From Massilia sp. IC2-477 (lineage in GTDB: Bacteria > Pseudomonadota > Gammaproteobacteria > Burkholderiales > Burkholderiaceae_D), in NCBI RefSeq assembly GCF_020707265.1, contig NZ_JAJFEQ010000006.1:310001-374000 (forward strand): a DNA stretch of 64,000 nucleotides, written 5' to 3'. The first letter of the stretch is position 1. Every line of letters starts with the position of its first letter. A program made the position numbers and the translations under genes. Positions 17,665 through 26,301 of the stretch are shown in pieces. The notes under the pieces were generated by a model. That model worked only from the letters and a program-made list of their open reading frames with translations, was not told the DNA's origin and did no database searches.

Positions 17665-18582
17665 TTAAACAGGGTTCTTTTGCTTCTTGATCAGGTCCAG
17701 CAGCATCTGGTCTTCTTCCGCGGTCAGGTCGGTCAGCGGCGGACGCACCGGACCCGCGCCGTGGCCAACCAGGCGGGCGCCGGCCTTGATGATGCTGACG
17801 GCGTAGCCGCCCTTGCGGTTGCGGATCTCCAGGTACGGCAGGAAGAACTCGTCGATCAGGCGGTTGGTGGTGGCGGTGTCGCCCGAAGCGGTGGCGTTGT
17901 AGAAGTCCATCGCCAGCTGCGGCACGAAGTTGAACACGGCCGACGAGTACACCGGGGTGCCCAGCGCCTTGTAGGCGCCGGCGTAGACTTCAGCGGTCGG
18001 CAGGCCGCCCAGGTAGCTGAAGCGGTCGCCCATCTTGCGGTAGATCGAGACCATCAGTTCGATGTCGCCGATGCCGTCCTTGAAGCCGATCAGGTTCGGG
18101 TTGCGGTCGGCCAGCTTGGCCAGCGATTCCGGGGTCAGGCGGCAGGCGGCGCGGTTGTAGACCACGACGCCGATCTTCACGGAGCGGCACACCGCTTCGA
18201 CGTGGGCGATCAGGCCGTCCTGGTTGGATTCGGTCAGGTAGTGCGGCAGCAGCAGCAGGCCTTGCGCGCCCTGGCGCTCGGCTTCCTGTGCGTGGGCGAT
18301 GGCGGCGCGGGTCGGGCCGCCGCAGCCTGCCAGGATCGCGACGCCGGTGCCGGCGCAGGTGTCGACCGCGGTCTTGATGATCTGGCCATACTCTTCGCCG
18401 TGCAGCGAGAAGTATTCGCCGGTGCCGCCAGCGGCGAACAGCGCGGTGGCGCCGTACGGGGCCAGCCACTCGAGGCGCTTCTGGTAGCCGGCTTTGTCGA
18501 AGTCGAGTTCGGCGGTAAAGTCGGTGATCGGGAAGGACAGCAGGCCGTGCGACAGGACTTTTTGTAGTTCGAGTGCTTGCAT
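17665..18582 (-). CDS. kdgD: 5-dehydro-4-deoxyglucarate dehydratase
   Basis: Class I aldolase-fold enzyme of the DapA family. It decarboxylates and dehydrates 5-keto-4-deoxyglucarate to 2,5-dioxovalerate. It has 305 residues with the Schiff-base Lys168 ([10 protein letters not shown]), Tyr142 in VVYNRA, and the carboxylate-binding GGTGE at 52-56. FSLHGEEYG is a KdgD hallmark. The ATG at 18582 is preceded by CTGGAGA; the frame to 18660 runs through the operator and is not used. It is the first structural gene of the operon kdgD, dehydrogenase, transporter, lactonase, and its substrate comes from GarD at 43.8 kb. Confidence 0.92.
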   Translation of the reverse strand: MQALELQKVLSHGLLSFPITDFTAELDFDKAGYQKRLEWLAPYGATALFAAGGTGEYFSLHGEEYGQIIKTAVDTCAGTGVAILAGCGGPTRAAIAHAQEAERQGAQGLLLLPHYLTESNQDGLIAHVEAVCRSVKIGVVVYNRAACRLTPESLAKLADRNPNLIGFKDGIGDIELMVSIYRKMGDRFSYLGGLPTAEVYAGAYKALGTPVYSSAVFNFVPQLAMDFYNATASGDTATTNRLIDEFFLPYLEIRNRKGGYAVSIIKAGARLVGHGAGPVRPPLTDLTAEEDQMLLDLIKKQKNPV

Positions 18583-18642
18583 TACAGGGTCTCCAGGACA
18601 GATATGAATGGTTACTGCAGTAAAGGGCCTCACCGCCCTATG

Positions 18643-18660
18643 TTGTATGTCATCGTACAA
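18643..18660. promoter_or_regulatory. Operator TTGTA-N8-TACAA upstream of kdgD
   Basis: TTGTATGTCATCGTACAA, an imperfect palindrome in the 116-bp gap between the GntR gene and kdgD. Its form matches operators of FadR-subfamily GntR proteins. A related sequence, TTGTATGGCATACTGAA on the minus strand, precedes garD (45371-45387), which joins the two halves of the galactarate pathway in one regulon. Confidence 0.6.
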
Positions 18661-18698
18661 CTGAACGGATGACGCTGCAAGCGAAAAGTGAGGAATTT

Positions 18699-19430
18699 TT
18701 AGTTGATCTGCGATTCGATGCGCTGCTGCGCCTGCACCAGCCGCTCGCGGCTATTGGACAGGTGGGTACGCATGGCCGCGCGTGCGGCCTCCGGATCGCG
18801 GCGCTCGATGGCGCGGAAGATGTCGTCGTGCTCGCGGCTGACGCGCTCGTTGAAATTGGCCGGCTTGTCCTGCTCCAGTTCCACCGTGTTCAGGCGGGCA
18901 CGTGGGATGATCGCATTACCCAGCTGGGCCAGGATGTCGGCGAAATAGCGGTTGCCGGTGGACTGCGCGATCAGCAGGTGGAAGCGCTTGTCGGCGTCGG
19001 CCGCCGGGCGCCCCGCCGCCATCGCCGCGTGCATCTCGGCCAGCGCCGCGCCCAGCTCGCGCACCTGCTCGTCGCTGCGGCGCACGGCGGCCAGGCCGGC
19101 GGTCTCGGTCTCGACACCGATGCGCAGCTCCAGGATCGACAGCACGTCGCGCAGGGTCAGGATGCTTTCGGCATCGATGCCCAGCCCCGAACTTGGTACC
19201 GGCTCCAGCACGAAGGTGCCGATGCCGTGGCGCGTCTGCACCAGGCCCGAGGCCTGCAGGTGCGAGATCGCCTCGCGCACGACGGTGCGGCTGACGCCGT
19301 GCTGGGCCATCATCGAGGATTCGGTCGGCAGCTTCTCGCCCGGCTTGAGTACGCCCTGGCGGATGCTGCTGCTGATCTGCTCGACGACGCCCTGCGCCAG
19401 GTTGCGGGGTTTGCGCTGCATGGGGACCAT
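18699..19430 (-). CDS. GntR family (FadR subfamily) regulator of the galactarate operon
   Basis: 243 residues. The winged helix-turn-helix is at about 10-75 ([24 protein letters not shown], then [13 protein letters not shown]). The rest is an all-helical FCD sensor domain with [17 protein letters not shown] and the ligand/metal histidine region [14 protein letters not shown]. It lies just upstream of kdgD on the same strand, and the operator between them makes control of kdgD and of itself likely. Ligands of this group are sugar acids. The start may be 19430 or the next Met at 19421; neither has a clear ribosome site. Confidence 0.87.
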   Translation of the reverse strand: MVPMQRKPRNLAQGVVEQISSSIRQGVLKPGEKLPTESSMMAQHGVSRTVVREAISHLQASGLVQTRHGIGTFVLEPVPSSGLGIDAESILTLRDVLSILELRIGVETETAGLAAVRRSDEQVRELGAALAEMHAAMAAGRPAADADKRFHLLIAQSTGNRYFADILAQLGNAIIPRARLNTVELEQDKPANFNERVSREHDDIFRAIERRDPEAARAAMRTHLSNSRERLVQAQQRIESQIN

Positions 19431-19461
19431 GTTTGGATAAGCTTGGGAGAGGAATAAGACG

Positions 19462-19507
19462 ATTATATATCAAGACAAGATGTCTGACGTCTTATGACAA
19501 GACATCT
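19462..19507 (-). promoter_or_regulatory. Promoter and candidate autoregulatory site of the GntR gene
   Basis: On the minus strand a TATAAT -10 box lies at 19467-19462. Just upstream is the palindrome AGACA-AGA-TGTCT (19473-19485). AGATGTCT (19478-19485) also pairs with AGACATCT (19500-19507). The placement beside the -10 box suggests repression. The factor is unknown, and the motif differs from the kdgD site. Confidence 0.45.
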
Positions 19508-19532
19508 CTGAAATAATGTCTCATATGCGTCC

Positions 19533-19572
19533 GGCCTGACCGCTTGATAAATTGGTCAGGCCAAAATAGAAT
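19533..19572 (+). promoter_or_regulatory. Promoter with TGG-N5-CCA operator for the acetylesterase/pectate lyase genes
   Basis: A -35 TTGATA (19544-19549), a 17-bp spacer and a -10 TAGAAT (19567-19572). The spacer holds TTGGTCAGGCCAA (19552-19564), so a bound repressor would block RNA polymerase. GGCCTGACC at 19533-19541 is the same half sequence inverted, giving a pair of sites. The same arrangement recurs at 26.1 and 45.4 kb. Confidence 0.7.
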
Positions 19573-19597
19573 CGGGCGAACCTTTAGGAGCCCGTCC

Positions 19598-20317
19598 ATG
19601 CCACGTCCTGTCCGTTCCCTGCTATCCCTCCTCCCCCTGCTCCTTGCCGCCCATGCGGGCGCCGCGCCCAGCCTCCCCGACCGCGTGATCCTGGTTGGCG
19701 ATTCGACCATGGCCAGCACCACCGGCTATGGCGACGCCCTGTGCGCGCGCTTTACGCCCGAGACCAGCTGCGTCAACCTGGCGCGCGGCGGCCGCAGCTC
19801 GAAGAGCTTCCGCGCCGAAGGGCGCTGGGATGAGGTCATGGGACTGCTGCGCGACGGCGCGGGCTTTCGCAAGACCTATGTACTGATCCAGTTCGGCCAT
19901 AACGACCAGCCGGGCAAGCCGGGACGCTCGAGCGATTACGCCACCGAATTCCCGGTCAACATGCAGCGCTACGTGCAAGAAGCACGTGAGGCGGGCGGCG
20001 TGCCGGTGCTGGTGACGCCCCTCACCCGCCGCAGCTTCAAGAACGGCTACGTGCATAACGATCTCGCGCCCTGGGCCGGCACCGTGCGCGAGATCGCGCG
20101 CAACACCAAGACGCCGCTGGTCGACCTGAATGCGCTGTCGCTGGCGGCGGTGCAAGAGATGGGACCGAAGGAAGCGGACAAGATGGCGCGTACCGGGTCC
20201 AACTTCGACTACACCCACCTCGGCCCGGAAGGCGCCGAACGCTTTTCAGGCATCATGGCGAAGGAACTGGCGCGCAGGGTGCCGGCGCTGGCAGCGGACC
20301 TGCGGGGCGCACGATGA
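19598..20317 (+). CDS. SGNH/GDSL esterase, rhamnogalacturonan (pectin) acetylesterase type (CE12-like)
   Basis: 239 residues with a signal peptide of about 23 residues ending AGAA. SGNH blocks: GDSTM with Ser36, a Gly in LARGGRSSKSF, Asn102 in FGHNDQPG, and the catalytic Asp204-x-x-His207 in DYTHLGPEGA. These match CE12 rhamnogalacturonan and pectin acetylesterases, which remove acetyl groups that block lyases. The ATG at 19598 has TAGGAG upstream and begins the signal peptide. Its stop overlaps the next start by 4 bp, so it is coupled to the lyase-methylesterase fusion, which acts on the same polymer. Confidence 0.87.
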   Translation: MPRPVRSLLSLLPLLLAAHAGAAPSLPDRVILVGDSTMASTTGYGDALCARFTPETSCVNLARGGRSSKSFRAEGRWDEVMGLLRDGAGFRKTYVLIQFGHNDQPGKPGRSSDYATEFPVNMQRYVQEAREAGGVPVLVTPLTRRSFKNGYVHNDLAPWAGTVREIARNTKTPLVDLNALSLAAVQEMGPKEADKMARTGSNFDYTHLGPEGAERFSGIMAKELARRVPALAADLRGAR

Positions 20318-23300
20318 GCGCCTCCAGCGCAGCGATCGCGCTGGCGCTTGCCGGTGCTGCGATCACGCCGGCACCGACCATCACCACCGCTCCCCTCGCC
20401 GAGCGCCAGCATGCGCCCTCCGACGGCTGGGCCGCGCAAGAGGGCGGCACCCGCGGCGGCGCCCTGGCCAGCCCTGAGCACGTCTACACCGTGCGTGATC
20501 GCGCACAGCTGCTGGCCGCGCTAAGCACTCCCGCGCCGGCGCGCATCGTGCGGGTAGCAGCCACCATCGACATGAGCGAAGGACGCAGCTACAGCAGCAC
20601 CGAGGACCAGGCCCAGCGCGGCGCCGTGCGCCTTCCCTCGAACACCACGCTGATCGGCGTGACGCCCGGTGCGGGCTTCATCAATGGTTCGCTGGCGGTG
20701 GTGGGCGTGTCGCAGGTCGTGATCCGCAACCTCGCGATCCGCAATCCCTGCGACGTCGGCCCGCGTTGGGATCCGAAGGATGGATCGAAGGGCAACTGGA
20801 ACTCCTCCTTCGACGGCATCCTGGTATCGAATTCGCACCACGTCTGGATCGACCACAACAGCTTCACCGACGCCCCGGACAGCGACGACAAATCCCCGGT
20901 CGAAAACAGCATGCTGAAGCAATGCCACGACGGTGCTCTCGACATCAACCAGGCCGCCGACTTCGTCAGCGTCACCTACAACCGCTTCGCCCAGCACGAA
21001 AAGAACATGCTGATCGGCTCGAGCGACCGCGCCACCGGCGACGCCTCGCACCTGCGCGTGACGCTCAAGGGCAACCTGTTCGAGCACGTGGCCGAACGCG
21101 CACCGCGGGTGCGCTACGGCCAGGTGCACGTGCTGAACAACTACTACGTGGGCGACCGCAAGCGCCCGGTCTACGGCCACCACTACAGCATCGGCGTGGC
21201 CCATGCCTCGCACATCGTCTCGGATGCGAACGCCTTCGACATCGCGGGCGCCACCGCTTGCCGCGACGTGGTGCGCGATCCGGGCAACAGCCCCGGCGTC
21301 TTCGTCGACAACGCTTCGCTGCTGAACGGCGCCGCGCTGAAGGACTGCCCCTACGGTGGAAATGCCGGCTGGCGCGCGCCCTACGGCTACACGCCGCTGC
21401 CGGCGGACGAGGTGGCGCGCCACGTGCTCGAGCATGCCGGCCCGCGTCCCCTGCCCGCGGCTGCGGCGGACGGCTATGCCGAGGCACGCTTCGTGCCGCG
21501 CCCCGGCGCGCCTTTCGTGCTGCGCGCACGCCAGGACACCAATGGCGACTGGCAGGGTGCGAGCCTGCAGCTCTCCAGCGACGGCAAGATGGTCGTGGTG
21601 GAGCTGCTGGAGTCGCGCGGCGGTGAAGTCAAGCGCATCAAGCAAGTGCGCCGCAATGCGCCGCCGCCGGGCCCGATCGTGCTGCGCTACACGGCCGAGC
21701 CGGGACCGCAAGGCAGCATGCTCAACGTGCTGGTCGACGGCGAACGTGCGACCTGGCTGGTGGCGCCGGCCATGCCGGCCGTGCAGCCGGTGTCCTGGGA
21801 TGCCGGCGCCAGCCAGCTGCTCGACCTGCGCGGCGGCCCTGCCGGGGCGCCCGAGCGCGTGACGCCGCACCTGGTCGACCGCATCGTGCTGCAGGCCGGC
21901 GACGCGCCGGAAACCGTGCGCATCGGCGGCGCCACCCGCATCGCCGCCGAGAGCGCCGACCCTCGCATTGCCGTGGCCGAGACGATCGATGGCGTGCTGC
22001 GCGTGAAACCGCTGGCCGCCGGCAGCACCACCGTGACCGTACGCAGCCTGGACGACGCATGGGCGCAAGCGATCTTCACGGTCGATGTCGGCGCACCGTT
22101 CGCGGCGCCGGCCGTCACGACCCTTCCCGCTGCCGCCCACCCGGCCAAGGGCGAGCGCGGCGTGCCGCCCGACACGCCGCTGCGGCTCGTCTTCGCCGAG
22201 GAACCGGTGTTGAGCGGCCAGGGCAGCGTGCGCGTCTACCGCAAGCGCGACGGGGCCCTGGTTGCGGTCATCCGTCCCGGCGAAACCGTCACTGCGCTCG
22301 GCAGCGGCGAGCGCCAGCGCCTGGTGCGCCAGCGCGCGATCACGGTCAGCGGCAAGGAGCTGCGCATGCGCCTGCCCGTGCTGCTGGAATACGGCGCCGA
22401 CTACGAGGCCGTGGTCGATGCGGGCCTGGTACGCGCGAGCGGTTTCAAGGGCGCACGCTGGTCCTTCCGCACCACGCCGTATAAACCGGTGGGCGACAGC
22501 GTGACCGTGGACGACGACGGGCGCGCCGACTTCCGCACCGTGCAGGGCGCCCTCGATTACGCCATTTCGCTGCCGCGCGACAAGGCGCTGACGGTCAACG
22601 TGCGCGACGGCGTGTACCCGGAACTGCTCTACCTGGGCGACAAGGACAACATCACCCTGCGCGGCCAGAGCCGCGACGCGACCATCATCCGCGCCGCCAA
22701 CAGCGAGACCCGCAATCCGGGTTCGGGCAGCGCGCAGCCGAAAGGCAGCCCGGGACTGGGCGGCGGCCGCGCGCTGTTCCTGGCCCAGGACAGCGACCTG
22801 CTGGAGATCCGCGACATCGCCCTGCACAACAGCACCCGCCGCAGCGACGACCATTCGGCCCAGGCGGAGACGCTCTTCTTCGCCAGCGACCAGGGACGCC
22901 TGCAGGTGCGTAACGCCCATTTCATCAGCGAGCAGGACACGCTGCAGCTGTGGGGCTACGCCTGGTTCTACCGTTCGCTCATCGAAGGCAACGTCGATTT
23001 CGTCTGGGGGAACAACCATGCGGCCCTGTTCGAAGAGAGCGAACTGCGCACCGTCGGCGACAGCGCCAATCCTGACAGCGGCGGCTACATCGTGCAGGCG
23101 CGCACCCTTGCCAGGGGCGACCCCGGCTTCGTCTTCCTGCGTTCGCGCATCACGCGCGGTCCGGGCCCGCTGGGAAACCTGCCGCCGAACGGCGCCACCT
23201 ATTTCGCGCGCTCGCCCGGCACCGCCAACACCTGGGATAACGTCGCCTTCATCGAATGCACGGTCGGCCCGCACATCGCGGCCAACGCCTGGTATCGCAA

Positions 23301-23466
23301 GCCGGTTCCGAATCCGGTCCAGGGTGGATGGAGCGAGTACGGCAACCGGAGCGAAGACGGGCAGCCGCGCAGCTACGGCGGCTTCCAGCTGGAGCGCGAG
23401 GCGGCTGCGCGCCTGTCGAACCGCGCGGCCGTGTTCGCGGGGCGCGGCTGGAACCCGCAACCCTGA
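20314..23466 (+). CDS. Bimodular pectate lyase (PL1) - pectin methylesterase (CE8)
   Basis: 1050 residues. After a weak N-terminal export signal, residues 35-385 are a PL1 beta-helix: W178-I-D-H181 and the catalytic arginine block R262-x-P-x-x-R267 in APRVRYGQVHV. Residues of about 390-725 hold beta-sandwich linker domains, including a bacterial Ig-like stretch (GVLRVKPLAAGSTTVTVRS) and one with PPDTPLRLVFAEEPV. From about 728 to the end is a CE8 methylesterase: QAETLFF near 850, acid D875 in SEQDTL, nucleophile D895 in VDFVWG, R930 in YIVQAR. The esterase would create the demethylated substrate that the lyase cleaves. The PL1 part resembles the separate lyase at 29.1 kb. Confidence 0.92.
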   Translation: MSASSAAIALALAGAAITPAPTITTAPLAERQHAPSDGWAAQEGGTRGGALASPEHVYTVRDRAQLLAALSTPAPARIVRVAATIDMSEGRSYSSTEDQAQRGAVRLPSNTTLIGVTPGAGFINGSLAVVGVSQVVIRNLAIRNPCDVGPRWDPKDGSKGNWNSSFDGILVSNSHHVWIDHNSFTDAPDSDDKSPVENSMLKQCHDGALDINQAADFVSVTYNRFAQHEKNMLIGSSDRATGDASHLRVTLKGNLFEHVAERAPRVRYGQVHVLNNYYVGDRKRPVYGHHYSIGVAHASHIVSDANAFDIAGATACRDVVRDPGNSPGVFVDNASLLNGAALKDCPYGGNAGWRAPYGYTPLPADEVARHVLEHAGPRPLPAAAADGYAEARFVPRPGAPFVLRARQDTNGDWQGASLQLSSDGKMVVVELLESRGGEVKRIKQVRRNAPPPGPIVLRYTAEPGPQGSMLNVLVDGERATWLVAPAMPAVQPVSWDAGASQLLDLRGGPAGAPERVTPHLVDRIVLQAGDAPETVRIGGATRIAAESADPRIAVAETIDGVLRVKPLAAGSTTVTVRSLDDAWAQAIFTVDVGAPFAAPAVTTLPAAAHPAKGERGVPPDTPLRLVFAEEPVLSGQGSVRVYRKRDGALVAVIRPGETVTALGSGERQRLVRQRAITVSGKELRMRLPVLLEYGADYEAVVDAGLVRASGFKGARWSFRTTPYKPVGDSVTVDDDGRADFRTVQGALDYAISLPRDKALTVNVRDGVYPELLYLGDKDNITLRGQSRDATIIRAANSETRNPGSGSAQPKGSPGLGGGRALFLAQDSDLLEIRDIALHNSTRRSDDHSAQAETLFFASDQGRLQVRNAHFISEQDTLQLWGYAWFYRSLIEGNVDFVWGNNHAALFEESELRTVGDSANPDSGGYIVQARTLARGDPGFVFLRSRITRGPGPLGNLPPNGATYFARSPGTANTWDNVAFIECTVGPHIAANAWYRKPVPNPVQGGWSEYGNRSEDGQPRSYGGFQLEREAAARLSNRAAVFAGRGWNPQP

Positions 23467-23482
23467 ACGCTTGACAGTACCG

Positions 23483-23521
23483 TTTACAGGTGTAATCATG
23501 AACGTTGATTACAACTGTAAA
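23483..23521. promoter_or_regulatory. BlaI/MecI-type operator dyad
   Basis: TTTACAGGTGTAATCA (23483-23498), a 7-bp spacer, then TGATTACAACTGTAAA (23506-23521): 15 of 16 bases are complementary. Each arm carries its own TACA-N2/3-TGTA dyad, the form bound by BlaI-family repressors. It sits 10 bp before the blaI-like start, downstream of a TTGACA at 23471, so autorepression is the likely role. Confidence 0.75.
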
Positions 23522-23531
23522 TAATACTGTC

Positions 23532-23921
23532 ATGTCGAATACTCCCGCGATCAACATCAGCGACGCCGAGTCGCACGTCATGGAAGTGCTGTGGCGCGCG
23601 CCCGGCCCGGTGGTGGCCGAGCAGGTCGTCGTCGCTTTATCCGAAAGCCAGCACTGGCAGACCGCCACCGTCAAAACGCTGCTCAACCGCCTGCTCAAGA
23701 AGGGCGCCATCGCCGCCGAGAAGGATGGGCGGCGCTTCCTCTACTCCGCCATTCTGCCGCGCGAAGCCTGGCTGGCGCGTGAAAGCGAAAGCCTGGTGCA
23801 GCGCCTGTTCGGCGGACGCATCGCGCCGCTGGTCGCCCACTTCGGCAGCCAGAAGAAGCTGTCGCAGGCGGATCTGAAGGAACTGCGCAAGCTGATCGAC
23901 GAGCTCGATGATGGCAAGTGA
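23532..23921 (+). CDS. BlaI/MecI/CopY family transcriptional repressor
   Basis: 129 residues with the family winged helix: SDAESHVMEVLWRAPGPV, TATVKTLLNRLLKKGAI and KDGRRFLYSA. BlaI-type repressors dimerise on TACA/TGTA dyads and are inactivated by proteolysis triggered by a membrane M56 sensor, which follows here with a 14-bp overlap. The ATG at 23532 begins the conserved part; no clear ribosome site is seen, so translation may be leaderless. The regulated genes, apart from the pair itself, are not evident. Confidence 0.88.
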   Translation: MSNTPAINISDAESHVMEVLWRAPGPVVAEQVVVALSESQHWQTATVKTLLNRLLKKGAIAAEKDGRRFLYSAILPREAWLARESESLVQRLFGGRIAPLVAHFGSQKKLSQADLKELRKLIDELDDGK

Positions 23922-25146
23922 ACTGATGCCGCTCGTGCTACGGGCTGCGCTGTTCGCCAGCCTGGCGATCCTGGTCCTCCTGGTCGCGCGCCGGCCACTG
24001 CGGCGCTGGCTGGGCGCCGCCCTCGCCTACCAGGCCTGGCTGCTGGTGCCGCTCGTTGTGGCGGCCAGCATGCTGCCGGCCCGTCCCGCCGCGGTACTGC
24101 AATCGGTGCAGGTGCTGCGCCCGGTGCAGGCGCTCACCGCCCAGGCGACCACGCCTCCGTCGGCCGGCCAGGCCGATACGCTGCTGCTGGTCTGGGCCGG
24201 CGGCCTGGTCCTCACCGCGCTCTGGTTCGCCCTCGGACAGCGCGCCTTTTTGCGCCAGGCCGATGCCGGCGTTGCCGGACCGGCCTCGATCGGCCTGTTT
24301 CGTCCGCGGATTGTGGTGCCCCAGGATTTCACGACACGCTATTCGCCTCCCGAGCAGGCCCTGGTGCTGGCGCACGAACGAGCCCACATCGCGCGCGGCG
24401 ATCTCTACGCCAACCTGCTGGCGACCCTGTTCCAGTGCGTGTTCTGGTTCAATCCGCTGGTCCACCTCGCTGTGCGGCGCTTCCGCCAGGACCAGGAACT
24501 GGCCTGCGACGCCGTCGTCATGCAGCAGCACCCGCAGCAGCGGCGCACCTATGCCGAAGCCCTGCTCAAGTCCCACACCGGCGCCCGTATGGCTGCCGGC
24601 CTGCACTGCCACTGGCAATCCCCCCACCCCACCAAGGAGCGCATCATGAGTCTGCAGCACACCTCACCCGGAACCCTTCGCCGCGCCGCCGGCCGCTGCA
24701 TCCTCGCGCTGCTGGCCATGGGGGCGTTCACCGCCACCCTCGGCGCACGCGCTGAACAGGCCGCGTCCACGGCTGCGTCCCGGTATTCCATCGCCCTGGA
24801 CATGAAGACGGTGAGCGCGCCCGACACCGCTGTCACGCTCAAGGCGGATTCCTTCGTCATCAAGGCGGATTCCTTCGTACAAGAGGAAAAGAGGACCATC
24901 CCGCGCATCGTGACCGCGGCCGGACAACAGTTCGCAGTGGCCTCCGGCGAATGGCGCGTCGAGATGACCGCCCGGCCGGGCGATGCGCCGGACCAGGTCT
25001 GGCTGGCCGGTAAGCTCCTCAAGGGCACGAACCTGGTCAGCGAACCCCGGCTGCTGACGCGTCTTGGCGACACGGCTACCATCAAGGTCGGTGACGGCAG
25101 CGGCAATGACTTCAGCATTGCGATGACCGTTACACAACAGCCCTGA
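23908..25146 (+). CDS. M56 family (BlaR1-like) membrane metallopeptidase
   Basis: 412 residues. Hydrophobic segments lie at about 8-26, 40-55 and 93-110, with the zinc motif H156-E-R-A-H160, then NPLVHLAVRRFRQDQELACD, a strong M56 signature. After a hydrophobic stretch near 265-285, a periplasmic domain of about 120 residues replaces the penicillin-binding sensor of true BlaR1, so this is not a beta-lactam receptor. The domain contains an exact direct repeat, KADSFVIKADSFV. It pairs with the upstream BlaI-like repressor. The signal sensed is unknown; cell-envelope stress is one possibility. Confidence 0.85.
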   Translation: MMASELMPLVLRAALFASLAILVLLVARRPLRRWLGAALAYQAWLLVPLVVAASMLPARPAAVLQSVQVLRPVQALTAQATTPPSAGQADTLLLVWAGGLVLTALWFALGQRAFLRQADAGVAGPASIGLFRPRIVVPQDFTTRYSPPEQALVLAHERAHIARGDLYANLLATLFQCVFWFNPLVHLAVRRFRQDQELACDAVVMQQHPQQRRTYAEALLKSHTGARMAAGLHCHWQSPHPTKERIMSLQHTSPGTLRRAAGRCILALLAMGAFTATLGARAEQAASTAASRYSIALDMKTVSAPDTAVTLKADSFVIKADSFVQEEKRTIPRIVTAAGQQFAVASGEWRVEMTARPGDAPDQVWLAGKLLKGTNLVSEPRLLTRLGDTATIKVGDGSGNDFSIAMTVTQQP

Positions 25147-25167
25147 ACACGTCCGTTGTCATATAAT

Positions 25168-25178
25168 TGGTTGGTCCA
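25168..25178 (+). promoter_or_regulatory. TGG-N5-CCA operator upstream of the second GntR gene
   Basis: TGGTTGGTCCA inside AATTGGTTGGTCCACTT, 77 bp before the GntR start. It fits the motif found at the catabolic promoters in the window and suggests autoregulation. The rest of the 108-bp gap holds TTACCAGTACCAA, a looser match. Confidence 0.5.
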
Positions 25179-25254
25179 CTTGCAACATTACCAGTACCAA
25201 ACTAAGATTCCCTAGTTTTGGCACTGGCCACCATTTATCCACGACGGACCATCG

Positions 25255-25953
25255 ATGAAGAAAACCGCTGCGCTGAACGACAACGGCGCCAACGAGCCAC
25301 GGCTGTACCGGGTGGTCTCGGCCAGGATCGAGGAACTGATCCGCGCCGAGAACATCCGGCCGGGTGAGCGCCTGCCGGCCGAGCGCGAGCTGGCGAGCAA
25401 GCTCGGCGTCAGCCGCACCTCGCTGCGTGAAGCCCTGATCGCCCTCGAACTGGGCGGCACGGTCGAGGTGCGCGGCGGCTCCGGCGTCTATGTCAGCGAG
25501 CAGGCGACGCCGCAGGCCGAAGTGCCGACGGCCGGTCCCGGCCCCTTCGAAGTGCTGGCCGCGCGCCGCCTGATCGAGGTCGAGGTTGCGGCGCTGGCCG
25601 CCAAGCACGCCAGCGATTCGGCGATCGACGCCATCCTGCGCGCGGTTGAAGAGATGGAACAGCACCACGAGGAACGCAGCGGCAACGAGTCGGCCGACCG
25701 CAACTTCCACCTGGCGATCGCGCGCGCCACCGGCAACAGCGCGATGGTTGGCGTGATCGAATACCTGTGGAGCCAGCGCGGCTCACTGTGGCACAAGCTG
25801 AAGGAACACTTCCAGACCGAGGAACTGCGCCAGCAGACCCTGCTCGACCACCGCAACATCTTCGCCGCCATCGCCTCGCACGACGTGGCCGGCGCCCGCA
25901 CCGCCATGCGCGCCCACCTGGACCGCGTCACCCGCACCTTCTCGCGCGGCTAA
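25255..25953 (+). CDS. GntR family (FadR subfamily) regulator, candidate ExuR/UxuR-type pectin regulator
   Basis: 232 residues. The winged helix is at about 15-80 (GERLPAERELASKLGVSRTSLREAL, then GGTVEVRGGSGVYVSE). The FCD domain follows, with FEVLAARRLIEVEVAALAAKHAS, the histidine-bearing FHLAIARATGNSAMVGVIEY and DHRNIFAAIASHDVAGARTAM. It lies between the two pectinase operons and next to operator TGG-N5-CCA sites, which resemble the ExuR/UxuR operator of enterobacteria (TTGGT..ACCAA). I infer that it represses the pectin genes and is relieved by a uronate, but the factor-site link is not shown by sequence alone. Confidence 0.87.
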   Translation: MKKTAALNDNGANEPRLYRVVSARIEELIRAENIRPGERLPAERELASKLGVSRTSLREALIALELGGTVEVRGGSGVYVSEQATPQAEVPTAGPGPFEVLAARRLIEVEVAALAAKHASDSAIDAILRAVEEMEQHHEERSGNESADRNFHLAIARATGNSAMVGVIEYLWSQRGSLWHKLKEHFQTEELRQQTLLDHRNIFAAIASHDVAGARTAMRAHLDRVTRTFSRG

Positions 25954-26301
25954 GGCCAGCCATCCGGCCGGGCTCCGTCCCGGCCGCCCCCCCTCCCCTG
26001 CACACCAGTGTCAACACGCCGGCGCGCCTCGCAGCCGGCACGACACAATCTTGGTGTTTCGATAATTGGCCCAGCCAATTTACCTTGTATTTACGTACCA
26101 AAAATTAAGTGGCAAGTCCAGATTGCGAAAGCGGTCAGACCAAAGTAGAATCGGCGACGTACCAATCATTTGCTGAATACCCTTCATTCAGGGGCGCCAT
26201 GACTCGGCCGCCCGCGAACGACAGCGCTGAGCATTGGCATCATTCGCGCGATCCAGGGAACACACCGGACGCAATCGACGATTCAAAGCAGGAGACATGC
26301 A
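25954..26301 (+). promoter_or_regulatory. Regulatory gap upstream of the first TonB receptor
   Basis: 348 bp without a gene. It holds AATTGGCCCAGCCAATT near 26064, an inverted repeat of the operator type. A promoter follows: -35 TTGCGA (26123-26128), 17 bp, -10 TAGAAT (26146-26151), with CGGTCAGACCA (26132-26142) in the spacer. About 140 bp of leader precede the receptor, with GGAGA directly before its GTG start. Nothing else is evident. Confidence 0.65.

Noticed and set aside
20521..23499. Open frame of 992 codons antisense to the PL1-CE8 gene
   Set aside because: Same mirror effect; the sense strand carries all catalytic blocks of two enzymes.
23908..25146. True BlaR1 beta-lactam sensor
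   Set aside because: No penicillin-binding SxxK/SxN/KTG domain follows the M56 part; the periplasmic domain is too small.
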